Source: Aestuariirhabdus haliotis (GTDB lineage Bacteria; Pseudomonadota; Gammaproteobacteria; Pseudomonadales; Aestuariirhabdaceae). Taken from it: a stretch of 64,000 bases of DNA. Position numbers and translations under genes: made by a program. Of the stretch, positions 54,479-62,610 are shown piece after piece. Numbering within the stretch: the stretch's first letter is position 1; every line of letters begins with the position of its first letter. The notes under the pieces are model-generated. The model was not told the DNA's origin. It was given only the letters and a program-made list of their open reading frames with translations, and searched no databases. The stretch covers positions 1-64,000 of the forward strand of contig NZ_JAKSDZ010000006.1 in NCBI RefSeq assembly GCF_023509475.1, read 5' to 3'.

Positions 54479-56620
54479 TCAGGCCGCGCTTCCGGACCTG
54501 GCCGACTTGGCCTGGCTCGACGAGCTACTGCCACGACCAGCGGCAGGCTTGGGTCTAGAGGCGCTTTTAGCCCTGTTCGTACCCGCGGCCTTACTCGCAC
54601 CGGCCGCCTTGCCGGCACCAGGCTTTGCTCGACTGCCATTCGCAGCTGTTGTCCCTCGGTTGCGTTTGGGCTTTTTCGCGCCTTTGCCTCGCCATTTTCT
54701 TGCGGGTGCTTGCACCGCCCCAAACGCTGTTGGCAGATTGGCCTGGGACAGTACAATCAAGGCTTGCAGGCTCTGTTGCAAGGGTTGCATAAAGCCCTGA
54801 TAGTTCGACTGACGTTCGCAAATGGCTTCCAGCTGCGCTTCCCAGCGCGCCGTCATATCCGGGGTTGCCACCGCCTCAGGCAAACTGTTTATCAGGGCGT
54901 TACCGATCTCGCTGGCGCGAATCTGCTTGCCCTGGCGCTGCAAAAACTGGCGCTGAAACAACAGTTCGATAATACCAGCCCTGGTGGCTTCTGTGCCCAG
55001 ACCATCGGTATCGCGAAGAATACGGCGGGTGTCCGGATCGCTGACAAAACGGGCAATACCGGTCATCGCGGCCAGCAATGTAGCATCGGTAAAATGTTTC
55101 AGCGGCTGGGTCTGCTTGTCTTTCACCGCCGCCTGCAGGCATAACAACGAATCTCCTTGCTTTAGGTCGGGCAAGGTTTGAATGGGAGGCGCATCCTTAT
55201 CATCACCTGACGAAGCAACATCACCCACTTGAGAAGCGTCGGCTTTATTCTTTTTGGTGGCTGGCAACAGGGCTTTCCATCCTGGCTGTAGAACCTGGCG
55301 GGCCCTGGCTTCGAATTGGCCACCGGATAATGTGAGAAATACTCTCGTATCGCGATAACACCAGGCATCATAAAACTGCATCAGATATTGACGTGCGATC
55401 AATTCGTACAACTGCAATTCCCGACGGTCCAGTTTAGCGGTATCCAGCTGGCGCTCTGTCGGGATAATGGCGTGATGTGCCGTCACCCTGGCATCATTCC
55501 AGGCCCGTCCTCGCTGTTTCAGGTTGGCATGGGTCACTGCATCGCCAAGCCCCGTGCAATTAGTAGCAATTGCATGGGTTACCTTACCCACCTCCTGAAA
55601 GTGCTGAACGGGTAAGTAGCGGCAATCAGAGCGGGGGTAAGTAATCAACTTATGACGCTCATAGAGCTGCTGACACAGATCCAGCACCTGTTTGGCACTA
55701 AGCCCAAAGCGCTTGGCTGCATCGATCTGCAAGGCCGACAAATTATAGGGCAAAGGCGCAAGCTGTCTGCCTTCTTTTCCCTTAAGGCTCTCTACCGTTG
55801 CCGTTTGGCCCTGTATGCGCTGCACCACGTTATCGGCCAGCGAACGGTTCAACACCCTGCCCTCTTCGTCCTGATGGGGACGGCAAGCCTCACTGGGCAA
55901 CCATTTGGCGTTAAAGGTGTCACCCGTTGCCGTTTGCAATTGCGCCCAGACCTCAAAATAGGCCTTGCTTTGAAAGTGTTCGATCTCGGCATCGCGCTGC
56001 ACCACCAGCCCCAGCACCGGCGTCTGCACCCGGCCGACACTCAGTAACCCCTGGAAACCGACCTTTCGACCCTGCAATGTCGTGGCGCGGGTCATATTGA
56101 TGCCATACAGCCAGTCCGCCCTGGAACGGGCCAGGGCCGACACCGAGAGCGGCATAAATTCTTTATTGGGGCGCAGGTCAGCGAGTGAGCGCAAGACCGA
56201 TTGGGGGTTGAGATCGCTGATCAGGCAGCGCTTAACCGCCTCGAAACGCTGGCCTTTCACTCCCAGGTAATCGAGCACCTCATCCACCAGCAGCTGGCCT
56301 TCGCGATCAGGATCCCCCGCATGCACCAGCTGATCAGCTTGCTTGACCAGCTTACGCAGTACCGACAACTGTTTACGGGACTGCGGGCGCGGCTTCAGTT
56401 GCCAGCTCTCGGGAACGATGGGAAGGTGCTCCATCTGCCACTGTTTAAATGCCGGGTCGTAGGCTTCCGGTTCGGCTTGTTCCAGCAGGTGACCTATGCA
56501 CCAGCTGACACAATCGCCATTGCCCAACCAGATACAACCATCCTCCTTACGATGAGGCTTGGGCAGTACGGCGGCAATGGCCCGCCCCAGGCTGGGCTTT
56601 TCAGCAATATAGAGTTTCAT
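54479..56620 (-). CDS. topB: DNA topoisomerase III (TopB)
   Basis: About 713 residues. MKLYIAEKPSLGRAIAAVLP and HAGDPDREGQLLVDEVLDYL form the TOPRIM domain. The active Tyr is in LITYPRSDCRYLP (about residue 330), and the type IA gate regions follow. The C-terminal tail (about 640-713) is Lys/Ala/Ser/Gly-rich low complexity. The start at 56620 fits the family and leaves the LexA box at 56636-56655 free; a frame 21 codons longer would overlap that box. TopB decatenates DNA and resolves recombination intermediates with RecQ-type helicases. Confidence 0.93.
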   Translation of the reverse strand: MKLYIAEKPSLGRAIAAVLPKPHRKEDGCIWLGNGDCVSWCIGHLLEQAEPEAYDPAFKQWQMEHLPIVPESWQLKPRPQSRKQLSVLRKLVKQADQLVHAGDPDREGQLLVDEVLDYLGVKGQRFEAVKRCLISDLNPQSVLRSLADLRPNKEFMPLSVSALARSRADWLYGINMTRATTLQGRKVGFQGLLSVGRVQTPVLGLVVQRDAEIEHFQSKAYFEVWAQLQTATGDTFNAKWLPSEACRPHQDEEGRVLNRSLADNVVQRIQGQTATVESLKGKEGRQLAPLPYNLSALQIDAAKRFGLSAKQVLDLCQQLYERHKLITYPRSDCRYLPVQHFQEVGKVTHAIATNCTGLGDAVTHANLKQRGRAWNDARVTAHHAIIPTERQLDTAKLDRRELQLYELIARQYLMQFYDAWCYRDTRVFLTLSGGQFEARARQVLQPGWKALLPATKKNKADASQVGDVASSGDDKDAPPIQTLPDLKQGDSLLCLQAAVKDKQTQPLKHFTDATLLAAMTGIARFVSDPDTRRILRDTDGLGTEATRAGIIELLFQRQFLQRQGKQIRASEIGNALINSLPEAVATPDMTARWEAQLEAICERQSNYQGFMQPLQQSLQALIVLSQANLPTAFGAVQAPARKWRGKGAKKPKRNRGTTAANGSRAKPGAGKAAGASKAAGTNRAKSASRPKPAAGRGSSSSSQAKSARSGSAA

Positions 56621-56635
56621 TCGAAAGCGCCAAAA

Positions 56636-56655
56636 TACTGTACATAAAAACAGTA
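56636..56655 (-). promoter_or_regulatory. LexA (SOS) box upstream of topB
   Basis: TACTGTACATAAAAACAGTA on the forward strand, a 20-mer matching the gammaproteobacterial LexA consensus TACTG-N10-CAGTA exactly in both half sites. It ends 15 bp before the topB ATG, a position where bound LexA would block transcription. The spacer is A/T-rich, as in strong SOS boxes. Confidence 0.72.
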
Positions 56656-56717
56656 TACTAGACCGCTTTTGAGCACATGCCAACCCGGAACGACATGGCC
56701 CTATAGGGATATACGAC

Positions 56718-57314
56718 TCAGGTGCGAATAAACCTTAAGAGCAGATTATTGGCCGGCATAGCATCCTCGCCCTGTAACACCAGCCCGACCCGAGCCGAGC
56801 GGGAAGCAATATCAGCCATATCCTTGATACCGCTATCGGGGTCACGCTCCCGCAACCAGACATCCAGCTCCCGATTGCCTTCGCTGGTGTATTGCCCGTC
56901 ACGGTTAAAGGGTCCGTAAGCGCAAAACACAGCCCCGGAAGCCAAGTGAGTGGCAACCCCTGCGAGTAACGCCTCGACCACCGACCAGCCGACAAAATGC
57001 AGGGTATTGGCGGTAAAGGCGCCGCCATACCGATCCGAAAGCGGCCAGGGATTCGAGGTGACATCGAGCACAAGCGGGGGCAACACATTGTCCAACGCGG
57101 CCTCTTGACGCCAAAGCTCAATCCCCGGCAAGGCTGGAGCCAAATCACTGGGCTGCCATTTCAGATGAGGCAGATGCCGAGCCATATAGACCGCATGTTG
57201 GCCGGTACCACTGCCAACTTCCAACACGCTCCCAACCTCGGCGAAGTGCGCCTGAAGCGCCTCGCATATCGCCTGCTGATTGCGCAGGCAGGGCTGACTG
57301 ACGGGCTTGTCCAT
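56718..57314 (-). CDS. DUF938 family, SAM-methyltransferase-like protein
   Basis: 198 residues. The N-terminal part has VLEVGSGTGQHAVYMARHLP, the SAM motif, then WQPSDLAPALPGIELWRQE; the DUF938 pattern continues with NTLHFVGWSVVEALLAG and a late AYGPFNRDGQYTSEGNRELD. No substrate is known for the family. It lies 8 bp after the AraC-type regulator gene and is on the same strand. Confidence 0.87.
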   Translation of the reverse strand: MDKPVSQPCLRNQQAICEALQAHFAEVGSVLEVGSGTGQHAVYMARHLPHLKWQPSDLAPALPGIELWRQEAALDNVLPPLVLDVTSNPWPLSDRYGGAFTANTLHFVGWSVVEALLAGVATHLASGAVFCAYGPFNRDGQYTSEGNRELDVWLRERDPDSGIKDMADIASRSARVGLVLQGEDAMPANNLLLRFIRT

Positions 57315-57322
57315 AACAGAGA

Positions 57323-58228
57323 TTAACTCACCGCCTTACGATACCGCGCGGGGGTTACCCCCACCAGCTGGCGAAACACCCGACCGAAGTGGCTCTGGTT
57401 ACTGAAACCGCAGTCCAGGGCGATCTCGGCAATCGATTCCGCCCCCGACAAACGCTCACGGGCATGCTCGATGCGCAAGCGAGTCAGATACTGGTGCGGC
57501 GTGCAGGCCATGCTGATACGAAACATGCGATTGAAGTGGAACGGACTCAGCTGGGCTATGCCGGCCAATTCCTCCAGCGACAACGCACGGTGCAGTTGGT
57601 CTCGCATATACTCCTCGACCCGCTTGCGCACGGCCAGCGTAAGCCCGCCACGAAACAGACCCGGATCGGTTCCCGGTCGCACATAGCGCTTTAAAAGATG
57701 CAACATGACGGCTTCGCTGGCTTGTTGCAGCGCCAGGGTTTGTTCCACCCCCTGCCATTGCAACGGCATCATTTCCCGGTGCATCAGGCTAACCAGCTCG
57801 GGGTCGTCAAAATAGGTCAGGTCTGGCAAAGCCACCCGCCGCGGGTCCAGATCCAGCGCCGTCAGAGCCAGTTGCCCAAGCGCCTCATCGGTAAAGTAGA
57901 GATGGATAAACTCCAGATAATCGTCAATCTCCCACTGTGAGTCGTGCCCCACCGGGAACAGGCAGAGGCTATCGGGCTGACCTTTTAGCTGCGGCAGATC
58001 CCTGCGGCGAATACTGGGACCACCGCCCTGCAGGTAAAGGCTCAGGGTATGGTGATTGAGATTTTCGTAACTGACCCGGTCCTGATGATTGCTCCAATGG
58101 CCCAGGCTGATGCCACCGGGCAGGGTCATCTGCTGGTGACGCTGCGCCCGGGATGCCCCCAGCGTCTCATCCACGCGGGACGAGATATCTGCAGGAGTTG
58201 CCGAAGAAGATGGAGTAACCGAATTCAT
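57323..58228 (-). CDS. AraC-family transcriptional regulator
   Basis: 301 residues. An N-terminal effector part (about 30-190, cupin-like with SLYLQGGGPSIRRRDLPQL) is followed by the two helix-turn-helix motifs of AraC (about 205-300; ALSLEELAGIAQLSPFHFNR, then IAEIALDCGFSNQSHFGRVF and GVTPARYRKA). It is divergent from the EamA exporter gene, with about 220 bp between the two starts, and is the likely regulator of it. Confidence 0.88.
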   Translation of the reverse strand: MNSVTPSSSATPADISSRVDETLGASRAQRHQQMTLPGGISLGHWSNHQDRVSYENLNHHTLSLYLQGGGPSIRRRDLPQLKGQPDSLCLFPVGHDSQWEIDDYLEFIHLYFTDEALGQLALTALDLDPRRVALPDLTYFDDPELVSLMHREMMPLQWQGVEQTLALQQASEAVMLHLLKRYVRPGTDPGLFRGGLTLAVRKRVEEYMRDQLHRALSLEELAGIAQLSPFHFNRMFRISMACTPHQYLTRLRIEHARERLSGAESIAEIALDCGFSNQSHFGRVFRQLVGVTPARYRKAVS

Positions 58229-58451
58229 AACGCCAGTGTACCACTGTTGCCTGCTGACTCAGATTCAAATCCTTCGTGACTCATCCAGTAACCGCAAGAT
58301 CAGAACAAAATCGCAAGATCGTGATATTCGAAGACCCGGCTCATCATCCAAACTGACCACCACAGAACACAACCTGACACATAACGCGGCTCTGACTCAG
58401 TCCCATTCGCCAGGCCCGGGACCACAAGCCACATTGAGGATACGGATCATC

Positions 58452-59354
58452 ATGAACGCCACACTTTACCTCTCTACCGTCTTGATCTGGGGCACCACCT
58501 GGATCGCGATCCACTGGCAACTGGGAGACGTTCCCGTACTGGCTTCGGTGTTCTACCGTTTTGCCATAGCCGCAGCACTGTTACTGCCCCTGCTCTACCT
58601 GAGTGGTCGCGTGCAGGCTACCAACCGGCGGGATCATGGCTTTATGGTGCTTCAGGGGATCTGCCTGTTTTCAATGAATTTCGTTTGCTTCTATACCGCA
58701 GGGCTCACGGTCACCAGTGGTCTGATGTCGGTCATCTTCTCCGCCGCCACCCTGTTCAACGCCTTTAACAGTCGGCTGATCTGGGGTGAACGCCCTGCCC
58801 CTGTGGTGTTTGTCGCCGGTGGGCTTGGTATCGCCGGACTGGTGCTGATGTTCTGGCCCGAGCTCAGCAAGGGCTCGGCAGACCTCAAGGGTATCCTGCT
58901 CGCGACCCTCGGCACCTATCTCTTTTCCCTCGGCAATATGGTGTCGTTGCGTCACAGCAAGAAAGGCCTGAAACCCATCACCAGCAATGCCTACGCGATG
59001 ATCTACGGATCCCTGGTACTGGCAGCGCTGCTGGCGATCACGGGAACTCCGCTGGCCTGGGACAGCGAACCTCGCTATATCGGCAGCCTGCTCTACCTCT
59101 CGGTGATTGGCACCATCGTGGGTTTCACCGCGTACCTGTCACTGGTGGCTCGTATCGGCGCCAACAAGGCGGCCTATGCCACAGTGATGTTTCCGGTCGT
59201 TGCCCTGACGCTCTCCACCTGGTTCGAAGGCTATCAATGGACCATCGCCAGCGTTGCCGGGCTGGTTTTGGTTCTGGCGGGTAATGCCCTCATGTTGGGA
59301 TTGCGCTGGCCCGACCTGTTACGTCCGCGCACCGCCAAAGTCACGGAAAGCTAA
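58452..59354 (+). CDS. EamA (DMT superfamily) exporter
   Basis: 300 residues, about ten membrane helices in two EamA repeats. The first opens with STVLIWGTTWIAIHWQLGDV and the second around LKGILLATLGTYLFSLGNMV. These proteins export amino acids or other small metabolites; the substrate is unknown. The ATG at 58452 with GAGGA 11 nt before is chosen over a start 72 codons earlier, whose leader is hydrophilic and overlaps the promoter region of the divergent AraC regulator. Confidence 0.85.
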   Translation: MNATLYLSTVLIWGTTWIAIHWQLGDVPVLASVFYRFAIAAALLLPLLYLSGRVQATNRRDHGFMVLQGICLFSMNFVCFYTAGLTVTSGLMSVIFSAATLFNAFNSRLIWGERPAPVVFVAGGLGIAGLVLMFWPELSKGSADLKGILLATLGTYLFSLGNMVSLRHSKKGLKPITSNAYAMIYGSLVLAALLAITGTPLAWDSEPRYIGSLLYLSVIGTIVGFTAYLSLVARIGANKAAYATVMFPVVALTLSTWFEGYQWTIASVAGLVLVLAGNALMLGLRWPDLLRPRTAKVTES

Positions 59355-59386
59355 TCCAGCCATTGCCAAGGGCAACACACCTGATC

Positions 59387-59410
59387 CAACCCCAGCTTTG
59401 TCTGGGGTTG
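59387..59410 (+). other. Stem-loop after the EamA gene
   Basis: Perfect 9-bp arms CAACCCCAG (59387-59395) and CTGGGGTTG (59402-59410) with a 6-nt loop. No T-run follows, so it is at best a weak or Rho-assisted terminator between the EamA gene and the carboxypeptidase gene. Confidence 0.35.
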
Positions 59411-59462
59411 CACCCACTCTCCAACCTGCAATAATCCATGCATTACCCTTTGGAGAGATCTC

Positions 59463-60587
59463 ATGCAGATTAATGCCGCTTTTGATGGTGGAAACATCGA
59501 GGTTGTCAGTGCCGAGCGTGCCGACGATATCCAGCTGAATATCCGCACCGATCACAACAGCGATTTCTATCAATGGTTTTATTTTCGCCTCAGTGGCGTG
59601 CGCGGCCAGGCCTGCCATATGAAAATCCTCAACGCCGCCGGCGCGGCCTACCCCGGTGGCTGGGAAAACTACGCAGCGGTTGCCTCTTACGATCGAAAAA
59701 GCTGGTTTCGGGTTCCTACCACTTACCGTGATGGAGTGCTGGGCATCAAGCACGAACCCGTACACAACGCCGTGTACTACGCCTACTTCGCCCCCTATTC
59801 GATGGAGCAACACGCCGATTTTATCGCCAGTTTGCAAACCCATAGCAGGGTGCAGCTAAAGGTATTGGGTGAAACCCTGGACGGACAGCCGCTGGATCAA
59901 CTGGTTATTGGCGAGCCCGGCGCCGGCAAGAAAAAGCTCTGGATTCAGGCCCGCCAACATCCCGGTGAAACCATGGCCTCCTGGTGGATGGAAGGCTTCG
60001 TACCTCGCCTGCTCGACAGCAACGACGCCATTGCTCGCGCCTTGCTGGACAAAGCCGTTTTTTATGTGGTGCCCAATATGAACCCGGACGGCAGTCGCCG
60101 CGGACATTTGCGCACCAATGCCGCCGGCGCCAACCTCAACCGGGAGTGGCTGACACCCACGGCTGAACACAGCCCGGAAGTCCTGTTAGTACGCGAACAG
60201 ATGGCGCAAATCGGGGTCGATTTCTGCCTCGATGTTCACGGTGATGAAGCCCTGCCCTATAACTTTATTGCCGGCACCCACGGTATCCCCTCCTGGAATG
60301 AGCAGCGGCTCAATGCCCACAACGGTTTTGGCCAGGCTCTGCGCCGTGCCAATCCGGATTTCCAGATGGTTCACGGTTACCCGGATAACCAGCCGGGCAA
60401 TGCCAATATGAACATGTGCACCAACTACGTGGCAGAAACCTTCGACTGTGTTGCAATCACCCTGGAGATGCCCTTCAAGGATACCGCCGACACGCCGCAG
60501 CCCAAGGAAGGCTGGTCCCCGGTGCGCTGCAAGCGCCTTGGGGCAAGTGCCCTGGACGCCCTGCACGATATTATCGATCAGCTGTAA
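59463..60587 (+). CDS. M14-family zinc carboxypeptidase (cytosolic carboxypeptidase type)
   Basis: 374 residues. An N-terminal beta-sandwich domain (about 1-115; FYQWFYFRLSGVRG) is followed by the peptidase. Zinc ligands are in ARQHPGETMASWWMEG (His, Glu) and LDVHGDEALPYNF (His), and the catalytic Glu is in AITLEMPFKD. This layout is that of bacterial cytosolic carboxypeptidases related to the eukaryotic tubulin deglutamylases (CCP/Nna1). It removes C-terminal residues of unknown peptides; no signal peptide is present. GGAG lies 7-8 nt before ATG. Confidence 0.88.
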   Translation: MQINAAFDGGNIEVVSAERADDIQLNIRTDHNSDFYQWFYFRLSGVRGQACHMKILNAAGAAYPGGWENYAAVASYDRKSWFRVPTTYRDGVLGIKHEPVHNAVYYAYFAPYSMEQHADFIASLQTHSRVQLKVLGETLDGQPLDQLVIGEPGAGKKKLWIQARQHPGETMASWWMEGFVPRLLDSNDAIARALLDKAVFYVVPNMNPDGSRRGHLRTNAAGANLNREWLTPTAEHSPEVLLVREQMAQIGVDFCLDVHGDEALPYNFIAGTHGIPSWNEQRLNAHNGFGQALRRANPDFQMVHGYPDNQPGNANMNMCTNYVAETFDCVAITLEMPFKDTADTPQPKEGWSPVRCKRLGASALDALHDIIDQL

Positions 60588-60602
60588 CTTTCAGCAGAAC
60601 CA

Positions 60603-60641
60603 AAAAAACGGCCGATCAGTGATGCTGATTGGCCGTTTTTT
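60603..60641. terminator. Bidirectional intrinsic terminator
   Basis: Arms CGGCCGATCAG (60609-60619) and CTGATTGGCCG (60625-60635) with one G-T pair and a 5-nt loop, flanked by A-run (60603-60608) and T-run (60636-60641). It serves the carboxypeptidase gene on the forward strand and the convergent esterase gene on the reverse strand. Confidence 0.85.
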
Positions 60642-60668
60642 AAAACAGCTTTATCGCTCGATAACCTT

Positions 60669-61328
60669 CTACCCCAGCACTTTCTGCAACCAGCGGGAGA
60701 TATCACCAATCTGCTGCGGACACACCTGATGCTCCATCGGGTAGGTACGATATTCCGGTGCATAACCCCAGGACTGCAAAACCGCCACCGCATGCTTACC
60801 CAGAGCCTCCGGTACCACAGGATCGTACATGCCATGATCGACGATCATCGGTAGCTGGCGATTGGCCTCGCTGCGCTCCAGGGTTTCGTGGGTAGCCAGA
60901 TAGGTCGATAACGCCATCAGCCCGGCCAGGGGTTTGTCATAGCTCAGCGCCGTTTGATAAGCCACTGCGCCGCCCTGGGAGAAACCCGCCAGCAGAATAC
61001 GCTGACTGTCGATACCCCGTTCGATCTCCCGCTCGATCAACGCGGTAATCGCATTCGCCGATTGCATAATCTGGCTTTGATCGATCTTGCGGTCGATATC
61101 CATCGATAGAATGTCATACCAGGCGGGCATCACCATACCGCCATTGATCGTCACCGGAATCTGCGGCGCATGGGGAAACACAAAGCGCACCGCCATGGAT
61201 TCGGGCAAACCTAATTCGGGCACGATGGGCTCGAAATCATGACCGCTGGCGCCCAACCCATGCAACCAGATAACGGCACTGGTAGCGGGTTGCTCAGGTT
61301 CAATTTCGATGCAGGGTAAATAGCTCAT
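60669..61328 (-). CDS. Alpha/beta hydrolase, carboxylesterase family
   Basis: 219 residues. SAVIWLHGLGASGHDFEPIV gives the oxyanion region, ILLAGFSQGGAVAYQTAL holds the nucleophilic Ser, and Asp (HGMYDPVVP) and His (YPMEHQVC) complete the triad. This is the phospholipase/carboxylesterase family (PF02230 type), usually an acyl-ester hydrolase. The ATG at 61328 is fixed by AAGGAG 5 nt before; the longer frame (70 more codons) crosses the divergent promoter region and is not family-like. Confidence 0.9.
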   Translation of the reverse strand: MSYLPCIEIEPEQPATSAVIWLHGLGASGHDFEPIVPELGLPESMAVRFVFPHAPQIPVTINGGMVMPAWYDILSMDIDRKIDQSQIMQSANAITALIEREIERGIDSQRILLAGFSQGGAVAYQTALSYDKPLAGLMALSTYLATHETLERSEANRQLPMIVDHGMYDPVVPEALGKHAVAVLQSWGYAPEYRTYPMEHQVCPQQIGDISRWLQKVLG

Positions 61329-61493
61329 AGGGGCTCCTTGTTGATGGCCGCCATTATCTACGTTGTGCACAGCCTCAGCAAATTCTGAAAGGCTCGACAA
61401 ACCGGAACCCTTATCGCTAGCATGGGTCCAAATTGGACAATCGTGATTCATCACAGCTACTTTTTTCACAACAACTAGAGCACTGCACATACA

Positions 61494-62492
61494 ATGGATC
61501 CTGTAACCCAGGGCGTTCTGGGCGCTACCCTGGCCCAAGCGGCCAGCAAACCCAGGTTTATTATCGGCGCGACATTACTCGGAATCGCCGGCGGCATGGC
61601 ACCCGATCTGGATATTCTGATTCGCTCCGAAACCGATCCATTGCTGTACCTGGAATTTCACCGGCAGTTTACCCATTCGTTGTTTTTTATCCCCTTCGGC
61701 GGTGCCCTGGTGGGCTTTTTGATGCACTGGGTATTGGGTAAGCGTTGCGGTCTGTTGGTGTGGCAAAGCCTGCTGTTTGCCACCCTGGGGTTTGCTACCC
61801 ACGCCTTGCTGGACGCCTGCACCACCTACGGCACCCAACTGCTCTGGCCCTTCAGCAATGCAAGGGTGGCCTGGAATACCCTGTCCATTATCGACCCCCT
61901 TTATACCCTGCCTTTGCTGGCCCTGATCATCGCTGCGGCGCTCAAACGGCGACCGACATTCGCCCGCATCGCGCTGGCATGGGCCCTGATCTACCCCACC
62001 ATCGGCATGGTACAACGGGATCGGGCCGAAACCATTGGTTGGGAGATCGCCAGCCAACGCGGCCACGAACCGATTCGCCTGGAAGCCAAACCCAGTTTCG
62101 CCAATTTGCTGGTGTGGAAAATCGTCTATGAAACCGACCAGCATTATTACGTCGACGCCGTTCGGGTGGCCGCCAACCATAAGGTCTATCCGGGACAACA
62201 TATTCAAAAGCTGAATATTGCTCGCGATCTGCCCTGGCTGGATCCTGCATCGCAGCAAGCTCAGGATATCGAACGTTTCCGCTGGTTTTCCAACGGTTAC
62301 ATCGCCAGGGATCCAGAGCGTCCAAACCGGGTGGTGGATGTGCGTTACTCCATTATCCCGAACGAGATCAAAGCCCTCTGGGGTATCGAGTTAAATCCAT
62401 TGGCCGATCATCGACAGCATGTTCAATACCAGGAGGGGCGCGATACCGGCCAGCAGAATCGCGACAAATTCTGGAGTATGTTGTTCGACTGA
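61494..62492 (+). CDS. YdjM-like membrane-bound metal-dependent hydrolase
   Basis: 332 residues. The N-terminal MDPVTQGVLGATLAQAA, then GGMAPDLDILI and FHRQFTHSLFFIP, show the conserved His and Asp of the DUF457/YdjM family, followed by several membrane helices (about 60-180) and a soluble C-terminal half (about 190-332). The function is unproven. In E. coli ydjM is LexA-controlled; no LexA box is seen before this gene. It is divergent from the esterase gene with 165 bp between. Confidence 0.85.
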   Translation: MDPVTQGVLGATLAQAASKPRFIIGATLLGIAGGMAPDLDILIRSETDPLLYLEFHRQFTHSLFFIPFGGALVGFLMHWVLGKRCGLLVWQSLLFATLGFATHALLDACTTYGTQLLWPFSNARVAWNTLSIIDPLYTLPLLALIIAAALKRRPTFARIALAWALIYPTIGMVQRDRAETIGWEIASQRGHEPIRLEAKPSFANLLVWKIVYETDQHYYVDAVRVAANHKVYPGQHIQKLNIARDLPWLDPASQQAQDIERFRWFSNGYIARDPERPNRVVDVRYSIIPNEIKALWGIELNPLADHRQHVQYQEGRDTGQQNRDKFWSMLFD

Positions 62493-62610
62493 AACCCTTG
62501 CAGGATTGCCCCCCGACGCCGAGCACTCACAGAGTATGCCCTGCCGCCTTGCTACCCTGCTGGACCAAGTATCATCACGAGAAAGAAAGGTGTTGATCGC
62601 GAATCAGGGG

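Noticed and set aside
61440-61493. Possible LexA box before the YdjM-like gene, as in E. coli
   Set aside because: No CTGT-N8-ACAG pattern is present in the leader.
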